The notes: generated by a model not told the origin, from the sequence alone. A DNA stretch of 64,000 nucleotides from Bacillota bacterium (GCA_023393165.1 JAEWMJ010000057.1:159009-223008), one strand, 5' to 3'; shown: positions 8,770-18,211, numbered from the stretch's first letter. Made by a program: numbers and translations.

Positions 8770-8821
8770 CGCCTGCCGATTCCTGTTCAGACTTTCCCAA
8801 GCTTTCAATGCACTGCAACAT
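8750..8821 (-). CDS. possible 23-residue leader peptide before virD4
   Basis: A short frame starts with ATG at 8821, eight bases after AAAGGAG, encodes 23 residues beginning MLQCIESLGKSEQE, and stops at 8750, 20 bases inside virD4. The virD4 ATGs lie within it, and no better ribosome site serves virD4, so this may be a coupling leader. It could also be chance; conservation is unknown. Confidence 0.35.
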   Translation of the reverse strand: MLQCIESLGKSEQESAGDDDGQQ

Positions 8822-8824
8822 ATC

Positions 8825-9016
8825 TCACCGCTCCTTTCCATCGTCCCGGTGTTTCTGTTTCTTTGCCGGGGCGTCAATGGTTTTGATCAGCAGATCGTCG
8901 ACAGCGTCAGTCGGACGCTGTTCTTCGATTAGATCGTTACGAAACTCATTAAGGGCGTTCACCATAACGCCATATTCGTAATGATCAAGACTGATTACCC
9001 TTTCTTCTTCTTTCAT
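8825..9016 (-). CDS. small ICE protein, unknown function
   Basis: A 63-residue charged protein (MKEEERVISLDHYEYGVMVN..., ending KKQKHRDDGKER). Short acidic proteins of this kind (MNEFRNDLIE-type) regularly sit just upstream of virD4 in clostridial ICEs. ATG at 9016 has GGAGG about seven bases upstream. It lies between the ArdC-like gene and virD4 in the same operon. No domain recognised. Confidence 0.65.
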   Translation of the reverse strand: MKEEERVISLDHYEYGVMVNALNEFRNDLIEEQRPTDAVDDLLIKTIDAPAKKQKHRDDGKER

Positions 9017-9031
9017 AGGTGCTTCCTCCCA

Positions 9032-9931
9032 TTACCGTTCAGTTTCCTTCTGCTTTTGTTCCCGCTGCTGTGCGAGCATACGGTTCATTCTGCCCGATAT
9101 CTCGCCCACCGCTTCCTTTATATCAGTCAATTCGGCGCGGACCTGCTGCGGTTCCATGGCCAACATTTGAGGAGCACCTTCAAAGTGAAAATAGCCTGCT
9201 GTGTCCACGCCATATTGTTTGCAAAGCATGTATGAGGCGCAATAGGCTTGGAAACCGTGTTCGTCCCGGCTGTAGCTGCCCTCTCCCTTGTCCAGCTCCG
9301 CGTGCGCCATCTCCTGTGCAAGCGAACGGAAAATATCCCCCGGACTCATGCCGCGGCGTACCTGGATATCCCGTTTGTCCGGCTCATACAGTGCAAGCAC
9401 GCCTTCCGGCAGCGTTTCACTGATACGTACAGCCACCGGCGCATGATCCATCAGCGCCTTGATACGCGCACGGTCATCGGGATAAACCGGGGTTTCCCGC
9501 CTATGGGTGCCTCCTGTTTGGGAGACATCGAACACCTTTTTCACTTTGTAGCTGATGCCTTTTGTGCCGTCTTCACGCTGGTATTCCTCTCCCGGCTCCA
9601 GAATGTAAAAACCGTTTTCCTTTTTACGAATATACGCTCCCTGCTCCTTCCAGGCATCAAAGTCTTTGATATGCGTTGCATCCGGTTTTTGATTCAGGAT
9701 CAGAAGCGTATTGGAAACGCTGTAACGGTTAAACCGGCTCTGCACGTCCAGATACTTCTGAAAGAAGCTGCCATCTCTCGCCACTGATTGCGTTGTATCC
9801 TCAATCATGGCGTACACCGTTTCCCGTTGCTCCTGCTTTTGCTGCTTCCACACATCCACATCAAAAGGCTGGCTGCTCCGGGATACGGACTGACTCTGTT
9901 CCTGCTGTAAAAGATCGTCAAAATCGCTCAT
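9032..9931 (-). CDS. ArdC-like protein with zincin-type C-terminal domain
   Basis: A 299-residue protein. The N-terminal part (about 30-150) resembles the ArdC/DUF1738 single-strand DNA-binding domain (SRFNRYSVSNTLLILNQKP). The C-terminal part resembles the ImmA/IrrE or ArdC metallopeptidase fold: SLAQEMAHAEL, then EHGFQAYCASYMLCKQYGVDT. The usual HExxH is replaced by QEMAH, so catalysis is doubtful. ArdC proteins protect incoming conjugative DNA; a similar entry role is inferred. ATG at 9931 was chosen for its GAGGT site. A shorter relative lies upstream. Confidence 0.75.
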   Translation of the reverse strand: MSDFDDLLQQEQSQSVSRSSQPFDVDVWKQQKQEQRETVYAMIEDTTQSVARDGSFFQKYLDVQSRFNRYSVSNTLLILNQKPDATHIKDFDAWKEQGAYIRKKENGFYILEPGEEYQREDGTKGISYKVKKVFDVSQTGGTHRRETPVYPDDRARIKALMDHAPVAVRISETLPEGVLALYEPDKRDIQVRRGMSPGDIFRSLAQEMAHAELDKGEGSYSRDEHGFQAYCASYMLCKQYGVDTAGYFHFEGAPQMLAMEPQQVRAELTDIKEAVGEISGRMNRMLAQQREQKQKETER

Positions 9932-10038
9932 GTAAATACCTCTTTCTTTAATAAAAATAGCAGCCATCTGGTTAAAGATGCCGCATAGCTTGTTTCCTTA
10001 CTGGCCATTTGGTTTTAACATCTACCCGTAGTCAGCGT

Positions 10039-10767
10039 TCAGACATAATATTTTCTTTGTGCTGCCGCTGATACAGCAGCGCCGTTTCTATTCGCATGCA
10101 AAGGGCATTGGGCTGTCAAATGCGTTTCATTCAACATGGATAGCAATTGTTCGCTGTCGCAAAGATCCAGATATTCAGGCGTTTCATCAAAGTTGAATCC
10201 GGAAGTATCCACGCCGAAACGTTTGCACACGATATACGCGGCACTTTTCTCTTCAAATCCTGTGATCTCCCAATCCGAATGGTTCATTTCCACCACAGCC
10301 AATTCATTTGCTAGCACTCGGAATTCCGTTACCTCATCCAAATCTGTACGGATAAATATTGCGCGGTCATCCGGGGAATAAAATCCATGGCAATTCAGGC
10401 TGTTATCCGGAATGATGCGAACACGAGAGCCAAGAACCAATGCGGCAACCTGTCTCCCAACATCACGCCGCTCGGGACTGTCTTTTGACCAGGGGCGGTC
10501 GGCAGGATTGTCGGTGTTTTCCAGTTGCGTCCAAATCAGTAGGGTGTTTTCTATCCGGTGGTTTGGCATAATACTCTGCAAATCAAGATATTCCCTATAC
10601 GAGTCCGGTTCGGAGAATACTTTTTTCAATGCCCGTTCAATAGTACCGACAGCAGGTCCATCTCTCTTTTCCTCTATCCCCTGGCCTCTTTTTGGTTCAT
10701 CCGGAATATTGACTTTCCATCCCAATTTCTCCTGTTCTTTGAGCGCCCGTTTCAACGTATTGCTCAT
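10039..10767 (-). CDS. second ArdC-like/zincin-domain protein
   Basis: A 242-residue paralogue of the preceding gene. It shares the SYREYLDLQSIMPNHRIENTLLIW segment pattern with the ArdC-type domain and the VLANELAVVEMNH and SAAYIVCKRFGVDTSGF segments of the zincin-like part. The zinc motif is again degenerate (ANELAVVEM). Two tandem members suggest duplication and specialisation, possibly for protection or processing of transferred DNA. It lies six bases after the PcfB-like gene. Confidence 0.7.
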   Translation of the reverse strand: MSNTLKRALKEQEKLGWKVNIPDEPKRGQGIEEKRDGPAVGTIERALKKVFSEPDSYREYLDLQSIMPNHRIENTLLIWTQLENTDNPADRPWSKDSPERRDVGRQVAALVLGSRVRIIPDNSLNCHGFYSPDDRAIFIRTDLDEVTEFRVLANELAVVEMNHSDWEITGFEEKSAAYIVCKRFGVDTSGFNFDETPEYLDLCDSEQLLSMLNETHLTAQCPLHANRNGAAVSAAAQRKYYV

Positions 10768-10773
10768 ACACCA

Positions 10774-11577
10774 TCACCTCGCTTTCGTTTTTGGAGTTTT
10801 GGCCTTTCCCTTCTGCTTGTTTGGTTTGGCAGTCTGCTGATTGGTTCTGGATCTGTTCCTGGCCGGTTCCCGCTTGTTCGCCGCCTTTCCTTTTCTGGAT
10901 TCCCGGATCTCCTTCAATTCCTGCCGGACGGATCTGCGTTCCGGCTCAATCGTTGTACCCTCTTCGGATTTCACGTTGCGCCCGTAGATAGGCTCGGACG
11001 GACGGGTTTTTTCCGCCGTTGCCATCGTAGGGTTTGGGTTGTCGTTTTGCGGACTCTCCGGCTCGGGTTTATCCGGCTTTGACATAAGTTCATCCAGAAA
11101 ATCATCCGCGCTTTTTTCAGCGGGCGTGCCTTTTTCGGATGGTGCTTTTTCCGCCTGTTTTTCAGACTTTGTTTTTTGGATTTCGCTTTTAATGGTCGCG
11201 GTATCAACGGTTGCCAGCTTGAACCGTTCAACGATCCGGTTGATCTTGGATGCGTCCTCCACCCGAACCATAATATCGCACATTCCATCGATACTTTTTT
11301 TGTCGCGCAATGCGCAATACAAAACGCCATACCGCTTGGCCTCCTGTGTGAATTTCTGCAAATCCTCGTTTTTAACGGCAAAAACCTTCAGTTCCTTGCC
11401 GCTACGCAAAAGTCCCTCCAGGCGGGCCTTCCCTTTGGTTTTCTTCTGTCCTTTCAGAATGGCGTACAAATATACTGCCAGATTCTTCGCACCCGCGCCG
11501 CCGATCTTGGCAAGCACCTCGATGCCTCTTAAACTCATATTAACGATTTGATCTGCCGCGTCTGCTCCGCTGCTCAT
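10774..11577 (-). CDS. PcfB-like DUF3801 protein
   Basis: A 267-residue protein. The first about 150 residues match the DUF3801/PcfB family (GIEVLAKIGGAGAKNLAVYLYAIL; FAVKNEDLQKFTQEAKRYGVLYCALRDK), accessory proteins that interact with the relaxase and coupling protein. The C-terminal about 110 residues are Lys/Pro/Glu-rich and disordered. ATG at 11577 was chosen from the ribosome site (GGGAGG) and lies inside the end of the relaxase gene, a 38-base overlap. Confidence 0.85.
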   Translation of the reverse strand: MSSGADAADQIVNMSLRGIEVLAKIGGAGAKNLAVYLYAILKGQKKTKGKARLEGLLRSGKELKVFAVKNEDLQKFTQEAKRYGVLYCALRDKKSIDGMCDIMVRVEDASKINRIVERFKLATVDTATIKSEIQKTKSEKQAEKAPSEKGTPAEKSADDFLDELMSKPDKPEPESPQNDNPNPTMATAEKTRPSEPIYGRNVKSEEGTTIEPERRSVRQELKEIRESRKGKAANKREPARNRSRTNQQTAKPNKQKGKAKTPKTKAR

Positions 11578-12919
11578 ATGTGTTTTCCTCCCTTCTTTGC
11601 TCCATTTCATCCTGTTTGACCCGTTGTAGCTTCTCCCGGACTGCATCGGAGCGGGACAGGATACCCGCGCATAACCTCACCTCCCGTCGAAGCAAACTGA
11701 TTTGTTTTGTCATTCCGGTGATCTGCCGCTTATATGCCGCAACCCATCCTCCGTCCCCACACCTGCGTATTTTGTTGTAAATAGACTTGCGCACATCGTA
11801 CAAGGTGGCTAATTCCTGCTCCTTTGTTGATCGATAGCCTGAAAGCTGCTCTTTGGTTTCAATATGGTGTTCACCCAGCAGCCGCGTCTGAGCGATGATT
11901 TCATCCAACCGCCGGATATCCTCGCGCAACAAAAAATGCGTCCTTTTAGGAGACGCACGTTTTTTAGGCAAGATGCCCATTATAAATAAGTAATGAATGT
12001 ACAGCGCCTGCAGGCCGGTAATCTTCTTTGCAGTCCTGATACTACCTTTCATAGCAGCATGTTTTACCTTTGGCTCCTGCAGAATTTCCGGTCGTTTCGG
12101 AGTATGATTTTGTAGTATACGCTGTTTGATTGCTTCCTCGGAATAACCGCCGCCCAATGTTTTCAGCCGGACATAACGCTCCTTGCCCGGAGGCCGTACT
12201 GCTAAATACTTCACATCGGCCTTAACTTCATATCCCTGCTTTTTCAATTCGGCCAGAAATTGTGTGAAGGTCATGGACGCGCTGATGGCCTTGTCCACAT
12301 CCTCGCGAATAAAGCCCCGATATGTAGGTTTGCCTTCCTGCTCTGCTTTCCACTCCGCATAATGTTTGGATTTTCCCCTCTGTGGATTTTCAATGACCGA
12401 TAATGAATATTCCCGGCACAGGCGGTCTGATATTTTCCTCATCTGTGCATACGTAGCCTCGTTGTCGCGATACCGCTTACCGTCAAGAAAGGATACCGAA
12501 TTCAGTACAAAATGATTATGAAGATGGTGCTTATCCAAATGAGTGGATACCACCACCTCAAAATGGTCACCCCATAACTCCTGTGCCAGTTTCACGCCTA
12601 TGGCATGCGCGGTTTCGGCTGTAGCTTCTCCCGGGGTAAACGCCTGATATCCGTGGTACGCCAGAATACCGCCTGTTTTCTGAAACTGTCGCTTGGTAAA
12701 GCTCATATCCTCATAGGCGGTTGCAGGATCACAGTTTATCCCGGTCACATAAAACTGATGCTCGGTTTTTACATCCTGCTCCGTATACTCAAGTACATTC
12801 CGAAGTCCCTGAAAATTCGGACTTGAAAAATCAGGATTCCCGGTCTTATTGGGATTAGTGGCATAATCAATAACCCGGCGAAGGCTGTCCTGTACATCCC
12901 ATATCGCTGTAGTTGCCAT
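11540..12919 (-). CDS. MobP-type relaxase
   Basis: A 459-residue relaxase that nicks oriT and leads the strand into the recipient. The N-terminal domain has the metal-binding triad HxDxHHLHNHFV near residues 127-136 and a candidate catalytic Tyr in the first 45 residues (VIDYATNPNK). A helical C-terminal tail (about 290-459) is charged. It lies next to mobC, as usual. The overlap with the PcfB-like gene suggests coupling. A bidirectional terminator-like hairpin sits within its coding sequence at 11931-11965. Confidence 0.93.
   Translation of the reverse strand: MATTAIWDVQDSLRRVIDYATNPNKTGNPDFSSPNFQGLRNVLEYTEQDVKTEHQFYVTGINCDPATAYEDMSFTKRQFQKTGGILAYHGYQAFTPGEATAETAHAIGVKLAQELWGDHFEVVVSTHLDKHHLHNHFVLNSVSFLDGKRYRDNEATYAQMRKISDRLCREYSLSVIENPQRGKSKHYAEWKAEQEGKPTYRGFIREDVDKAISASMTFTQFLAELKKQGYEVKADVKYLAVRPPGKERYVRLKTLGGGYSEEAIKQRILQNHTPKRPEILQEPKVKHAAMKGSIRTAKKITGLQALYIHYLFIMGILPKKRASPKRTHFLLREDIRRLDEIIAQTRLLGEHHIETKEQLSGYRSTKEQELATLYDVRKSIYNKIRRCGDGGWVAAYKRQITGMTKQISLLRREVRLCAGILSRSDAVREKLQRVKQDEMEQRREENTYEQRSRRGRSNR
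11931..11965 (-). terminator. terminator-like hairpin inside the relaxase gene
   Basis: TGCGTC and GACGCA pair around a short loop and are flanked by six A on one side and six T on the other, so the hairpin works in both directions. It lies within the relaxase coding sequence (codons about 319-330). Confidence 0.55.
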
Positions 12920-12922
12920 AAG

Positions 12923-13273
12923 TCACCGCTCCGTTTCGTGGTGCTTATTATCCGGCATAAGAGGGTAATCGTTCAGCAGATCCTGCGTATCGCAAATATG
13001 GTTGATGATCGCATCCAAATCCACCCCGATATCTTGTTTGTAATGGTCTGTTACAAGCTCAAGAGGATTTTTAAATTTCAGGAGGTAATCAAGGGCTGGT
13101 TCGCCATACCGGTTAATTTTCATATGTCGGTACACCATTTGACAAGCCGCTGTCTCGTAGGCTTTATCAAAAATGTCCTGCCTGCTTTCTTTGAGCATCG
13201 CCGTTCTAAAATCCTTAAAATTTTGATCAAGCCGCCTCGATAGCCGTTCATGCTTCATTACTGAGTTATCCAT
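12923..13273 (-). CDS. small mobilisation-region protein
   Basis: A 116-residue helical soluble protein (MKHERLSRRLDQNFKDFRTAML..., TAACQMVYRHMKINRYGEPALDYLLKF). It is encoded between mobC and the relaxase and overlaps mobC by eight bases, so it belongs to the mobilisation operon. Proteins of this size at this place (sometimes DUF3848-type) are of unknown function; an accessory relaxosome role is inferred only from position. Confidence 0.7.
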   Translation of the reverse strand: MDNSVMKHERLSRRLDQNFKDFRTAMLKESRQDIFDKAYETAACQMVYRHMKINRYGEPALDYLLKFKNPLELVTDHYKQDIGVDLDAIINHICDTQDLLNDYPLMPDNKHHETER

Positions 13274-13604
13274 TAAATTCTCTCCTTTCCGGCAATGTGA
13301 ATGCCGCCTTTATGTCAAGTGTCGCACTACGCAAGCGGTTGGCTTCATACTGGAATGCAGACCTATCTATATGCCCGGTCGCATTTGCCACCACCGCAAT
13401 CTGGTTCAGATTGACGCCGACCGCGTGAAGTTCCCGGATCATGGCATGGTAATCCATGGGCGGAAGTTCTTTTGGAACATAACCATTTATAAGGGCGCGA
13501 ATATATGCTTCCTGTGACAGCCCTGTTCTCTTCACCTGTTTGGAAAGAAATTGCTGTTCCTTTTCGTTTAGGCGAAACGTTATTTTAATACTTCTTTTAA
13601 GCAT
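13266..13604 (-). CDS. mobC: MobC relaxosome protein
   Basis: A 112-residue protein with an N-terminal ribbon-helix-helix (MLKRSIKITFRLNEKEQQFL) that binds oriT DNA, and the MobC signature HAVGVNLNQIAVVANATG. It helps open oriT for the relaxase. ATG at 13604 is used because GGAGG lies five bases upstream; in-frame codons further up lack a site. The candidate oriT is immediately upstream. Confidence 0.92.
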   Translation of the reverse strand: MLKRSIKITFRLNEKEQQFLSKQVKRTGLSQEAYIRALINGYVPKELPPMDYHAMIRELHAVGVNLNQIAVVANATGHIDRSAFQYEANRLRSATLDIKAAFTLPERREFNG

Positions 13605-13624
13605 AAATACCTCCATTCGGATAA

Positions 13625-13720
13625 GGGTTTCAGGGATTATCCCTGACAAGCGAAGAATGCTGGCATTTTGCAGTGCTTGCTGCAGCACAAGACAGGGTCT
13701 TGTGCTGAGTGTGAGTTACG
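13625..13720. other. candidate oriT with inverted repeats
   Basis: Upstream of mobC lie a CAGGGATTATCCCTG palindrome (13631-13645) and a perfect 10-base inverted repeat, AGCACAAGAC / GTCTTGTGCT with a 3-base spacer (13684-13706), followed by GAGTGTGAGTTACG. Inverted repeats next to a nick site just upstream of mobC-relaxase are typical for MobP-type oriT. The nick position is not identifiable by eye. Confidence 0.55.
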
Positions 13721-13744
13721 ATTGTTCTCGAATACTACCAGCCG

Positions 13745-13776
13745 AAAAAAAAGAGCAGGAGTTATCGCACCTGCTC
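13745..13776 (-). terminator. intrinsic terminator of the DruA-like cassette
   Basis: On the minus strand GAGCAGG pairs with CCTGCTC around a ten-base loop, followed by eight T. It lies 123 bases after the SfsA-family stop codon and closes the cassette before oriT-mobC. Confidence 0.8.
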
Positions 13777-13898
13777 ACGGTAATTTTGTATTTTTTTATG
13801 CCCATTTTCACCGTTATAAAACTTGTATTTATAATAATATTATTTTTCTAAAGTGAGAGTAAATAAAAAGAATTTTCATATGAGGCTTTGCATTGAAC

Positions 13899-14579
13899 TT
13901 ACAATTCTATTTTGATCCTTCTCTTGATTCGCGCCTCGCTCTGATGAATATATAAGGATATAGCAAGCAATTTCATACCCTTTTCAATGCATGGATTTAA
14001 TGCTTTATAAAACGGCGAAGAGTGGTCAATTTGGATCTGCTCTACATACGGATTCAAAGAAGCAATAACAAGCGCTGCATTATTGCCTACGTCCATCAAC
14101 GAGGATATCTCCTTAAGCTGATCGAGCGTCCGCTGAGAAAAGACCGTTGGGAACACAGCACTTTTCCCTAAAGAAAGTATACTTTTGACTTCCAGAAGGG
14201 TATTGCTGTTCGCAATAAATAAATCGCTTTTATAGGAGCCGATTTTATATTCCCGATATACCTCAGATCGTTTGCCGAGATCTGAAAAGCACCTCTTTCC
14301 AATGTCCCGCTTAATCACACTGTTGACCTTTCCGATATTCAGCAGGATATGATTATGCTTATAGGGAACGGCAAGTAAGGAATATCTTGTTCTTGCGTTG
14401 GGTGCCTCTGTTGGGAGTAGAAGCACCCGTTTTCCATGTAAATCGATGAAATTATCAAGACGGCAGGAGGATGGAACATAGCATTCTATGGCCTCATCCT
14501 CCACCATAACCTCACATATAAAGCGGTTTTTCCTCTCCCTTATAAATATACCCTCTATTGGCTGATCTAAAGAAACCAA
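13899..14579 (-). CDS. SfsA-family nuclease-like protein of the DruA-like cassette
   Basis: A 226-residue protein with the SfsA layout. An N-terminal OB-like part (IFIRERKNRFICEVMVEDE; CYVPSSCRLDNFI) is followed by a PD-(D/E)XK-like core with SDLFIANSNTLLEVKS, then FPTVFSQRTLDQLKEISSL. SfsA proteins bind DNA and have a restriction-enzyme-like fold; their activity is poorly defined. It starts at a TTG (14579) with AAGGAG nine bases upstream, 14 bases after the translocase gene, and is followed by the cassette terminator. Its operon position with a DUF4338 protein and a translocase points to a nucleic-acid targeting role rather than sugar metabolism (inference). Confidence 0.78.
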   Translation of the reverse strand: MVSLDQPIEGIFIRERKNRFICEVMVEDEAIECYVPSSCRLDNFIDLHGKRVLLLPTEAPNARTRYSLLAVPYKHNHILLNIGKVNSVIKRDIGKRCFSDLGKRSEVYREYKIGSYKSDLFIANSNTLLEVKSILSLGKSAVFPTVFSQRTLDQLKEISSLMDVGNNAALVIASLNPYVEQIQIDHSSPFYKALNPCIEKGMKLLAISLYIHQSEARIKRRIKIEL

Positions 14580-14593
14580 ACGGCTTATGCTCC

Positions 14594-17500
14594 TTATTTT
14601 TTTGACTCGATGAAGCCAAGTAACTGCGCCTCTGATATGAAAAAGCCCTGCATCCTAATGATGTCACTATCGGTCATCAGCAGCATATCTCCCTTACCGA
14701 GCAAATCCTCAGCGCCAGCGCGATCCAAAATCGTCTGAGAATCGACATGGGAGGGCAGCCTAAAGGACACACGATATGGCAGCACGGCTTTTAAGGATGA
14801 GGTTACTATTGTCGCCCTGGGCTGTTGAGTTGCAATGACTAAATGGATACCCAAATTGCGGACGCGTTGAGCAAGCATGCAGAGGTTGGTTTCAAAGCTC
14901 TTGCGGAAATCCTTACCCTGTAGCTCTGCGGCTTGTACTAAATCAGCATACTCATCGATTACTACAACTAACCGCTTCATGCGTTTGTCTGGATTTTTAC
15001 TATTATAAGAATCAATATCTCGGCTATTAGCTGAACGTATAAGTCGAGTGCGTGTATCCTTTTCCTCGCTATTAATTAGCTCTAATGCATCCAACGCCTC
15101 ATGTGCATCGGTTAGCACCCTTTGCCCACGGAGGTGAGGAATGCCCTCGAAGAAATGAAAATCAGTTTGCTTTGGATCAACAATAAGAAGCTCTAAATCC
15201 GCAGGACCAAGCTTTTGTAAAAGACTGACGATTATTGAGTATAAGAATACCGTTTTCCCCGACCCTGTAGTTCCGGCAATAAGCATGTGCGGAGCCCTTG
15301 CCAAATCAACCAACTGATATGAACCATCAGGCATCTGGCCCGCTAAGACATTGAGTGAGCCCACAGCACTATCAAGCCTGTGCAGGTTTTCAACCAGTAT
15401 CAAGGGCTTTCCGATGTCGGCAAATGGGACATCCATCCCGACATATCTGGTACCCTTAATATTATCAATAAAGATTTCACCGAAGGCTTCAAGCTCACGC
15501 GCAATATCCTGACTCTTATCCATCAGCTTTTTAATGGTTTCACCCGGCTTCAACTCAATTTTGAAGCGAGTAAAGCGTGCGGCCTGCTGTATCAGGCTTT
15601 CATCTACGGGGTTAGCCTTAATTCCATACCCTTTAAGGATAATATTCAGGCGAATACATTTCTCCTTGATCTCAGGGCTGATTGCAGGCTCACTAACAGA
15701 TGCAAAGGAGGTCTGTGCTTCGGAGGCTTGTGAATTAGCCGCCGATGTCATGTCAACAGTATCTTGTGAGTGATCTTCAGCTTTTGAAGAAGTATGTGCT
15801 TCTGGCTGTTTAGAAGCCTCCTCCTGCTCAGCAAGAGAATTTTTATCTACGGGAGGCTCCTGAACATCTGAGGGTATCGGAGCAGGAGCGTCTCCCAATT
15901 TAGTAAACTGCATATTTGTTAGCAGAGCCTGTATATCCGAGCTACCAAGCTTAAGCAGTGTGAAGCTTTCATGCGCCGCATCGCCATCACCAGGATATAC
16001 CTCCTCTGAGGTTGTAGCACTTTCAAAATCGACGTGGCAAATAGTCTTCGTTAAGCCGAAGGGATATTCACCTGCAAATAATCCATTCAGCCATCGTGTA
16101 TGCTCATATTTTTCGTCAGAGGACAGTTCTGAATGATACAGGCATTCAAAAACCTGCTCTCGGAGAATTTCCTTTCTCGATACAGTAGTAATTTTTTCAG
16201 TATGGCCAAACATTTCACGCAAAAGGTCTTCAAGAATTAAAGTTTGCTCCACAGCATGTCCAGAAATAGCCCCTTGTGAAATGGAATAGTCGGCATGTGT
16301 TTTAACCTCAATAATATCTATCTGTGGTGCAGTATTCTGAGAGGAAAACCGAAGTCCAATCAAATCAGGGAGCTTGCCATCTTCACGATCAGATAACCAT
16401 TCACGGGCAAGTTGTGTATCAAGACCAACTAAAAGGGCTGACGGATGCTGTTGCTTATAATGTATTGCGGCGATTGACAGCCCAAGACTGCCTTTGCCAT
16501 GATTTTGGTCAAAAATGCTATTGGTGGAATGCGAGACGATGCTCAGTAGGCCATCATCATTGATGTCTCTTATAGCCCTTATTATATGTTTGACGCCGTC
16601 CTCATTCGGAATAAAGTTTCCTAAGGATGCAATAAGCTGATTGTATCCGAGGACGAACTTCCCGCTGTTTTTTGAATAAATCCCAATGGAACGGTAATCA
16701 TAGCCCTTATAAAACAGCTTTTCACTTGCTGACCGCAGAGATATGTCCCAGCTTTTCAGATTCTGGTCTAGGATGATCAGCCAATCCGCGAGCCCGAGCA
16801 GTTGCCTGTAAGTTTCCTCCTGCAATGGAGAATTCACGAATACACTTCGGTGTCCGAAGGATGAGGGCTGCTCACGAAGCTTTTCCAGAATGCCTGCATA
16901 ATCAGCAAATATCCCACCCTCGTTAGCAGGCCGAATTCTAACACTGCCCTGAATACGGTTGTATTCATAGACCTTGGGTACGCATAGGGGATGGATATGA
17001 ATTTGCCGGCTATTACGTGCCAAATCAATTTGCTTCTCATTGGGATCGAAAACAACCAGTAGATGCTGCTCGCGGTTTATCCTGTTTATGATTTCTGTGT
17101 ATGAGAGCTTTTTATTTACAATCGAGAGGTTAAAGCGTCCGGACTTTTTGCCTTTTATTTTGCCGAGCATCCCATCATTCAGGGACTTGTCCTGAATCTC
17201 CATCCATTCAGAGGATGCTTCCTTGGTCCGATATATCGAAAGATCAACACCAACAGACCCAAAGGCCGCAAATTCCTTATCCTTATCAAGTCTCTTGAGC
17301 ATATTGACAACAGCCTCTACAGTTGGAGGATTAATCAGGGTGACGCGAAGCATCATGCTTGAATGCGGGTAAAGGCACATATAACGTATTATTGCCTGCT
17401 GTACAGCCTCCATACCGGTTTCGCCCTCATTGATTTGAGGCTTTGTGGAATACACTGGCAAGCAGCCAATTCTGCCTGCAATCGGCAGGCATTCAGAGCT

Positions 17501-18207
17501 TTCAGCAATGCTGTTCGGTACAAGCACAAGCGTCAAAGGATCTGGAATATCCTCTGCCTTACGAATAATGAAGGCCTTATCATCCTCTGAAAGATAGCAG
17601 TCCTGACCCTCCTCAAGGCTTCCAGACTCCAGCATCTCTTGTGCAAGTTTGATGTATTTCCATAGGTAAAGAGGATTAAGTGGAGTAGGGACTACATGAC
17701 TGCTTTCTGCACCAAGCACATATAAAAAATCCAGAGAGATAATGGTGTTGACAATATCCCTTGCTCCAACTGAGTCCACGCTCCAAAGAACAGCAAAATG
17801 ATTTTTAATAGAAGCCAACAGACACTCGTAAGAGGAAAGGTATTCGGCGAATTCCTTGTATTTGTTAAGCACTTGAAGCATGGGAATATCCTGTAGGCGC
17901 TTGCTATAGGGCAAGATTTTCTGTCTGCTTACGGCAAACGCCTCAAAGGATGAAGAAATCTCCCCGGCGGCCTCAGAATCTGTGATGTATCGCTTTGCCC
18001 TGCTCAAATACTCTCTTATGCGTTTGTCAATATAGCTGGTATCAAAGGGTACAAGCTCATATTTATCTTTATCTAAGGCTTCAAGAGCATCCTTGGGGTT
18101 TTTTACCTCCGCATAGATTATGCCACCCCAATACTCCTCTGTTGAAACAGTCTGCGCTAGCAGTTCTTTCCGTTATAAAGCTTTTTGATAAATTGTAAGC
18201 TGTTCAT
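14594..18207 (-). CDS. nuclease-like plus FtsK/HerA-type translocase, 5' frameshift
   Basis: A large ATPase. The open frame from a TTG at 18007 gives 1137 residues. The frame stays open upstream to about 18175, while a proper ATG (18207, site AGGTGAGG) five bases after the DruA-like stop opens another frame that ends after 16 codons. One missing A in an A-run at about 18170 would join them into about 1204 residues. A PD-(D/E)XK-like segment (PDLIGLRF...IDIIEVKTH) lies near residues 545-570. A Ser/Glu-rich linker follows, then an FtsK/SpoIIIE domain with Walker A AGTTGSGKT near 910 and Walker B VVVIDEYADLV near 1010. The N-terminal half (TPLNPLYLWKYIKLAQ) recalls DptH-like proteins. Probably a DNA-translocating effector. 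Confidence 0.8.
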
Positions 18208-18211
18208 AACC

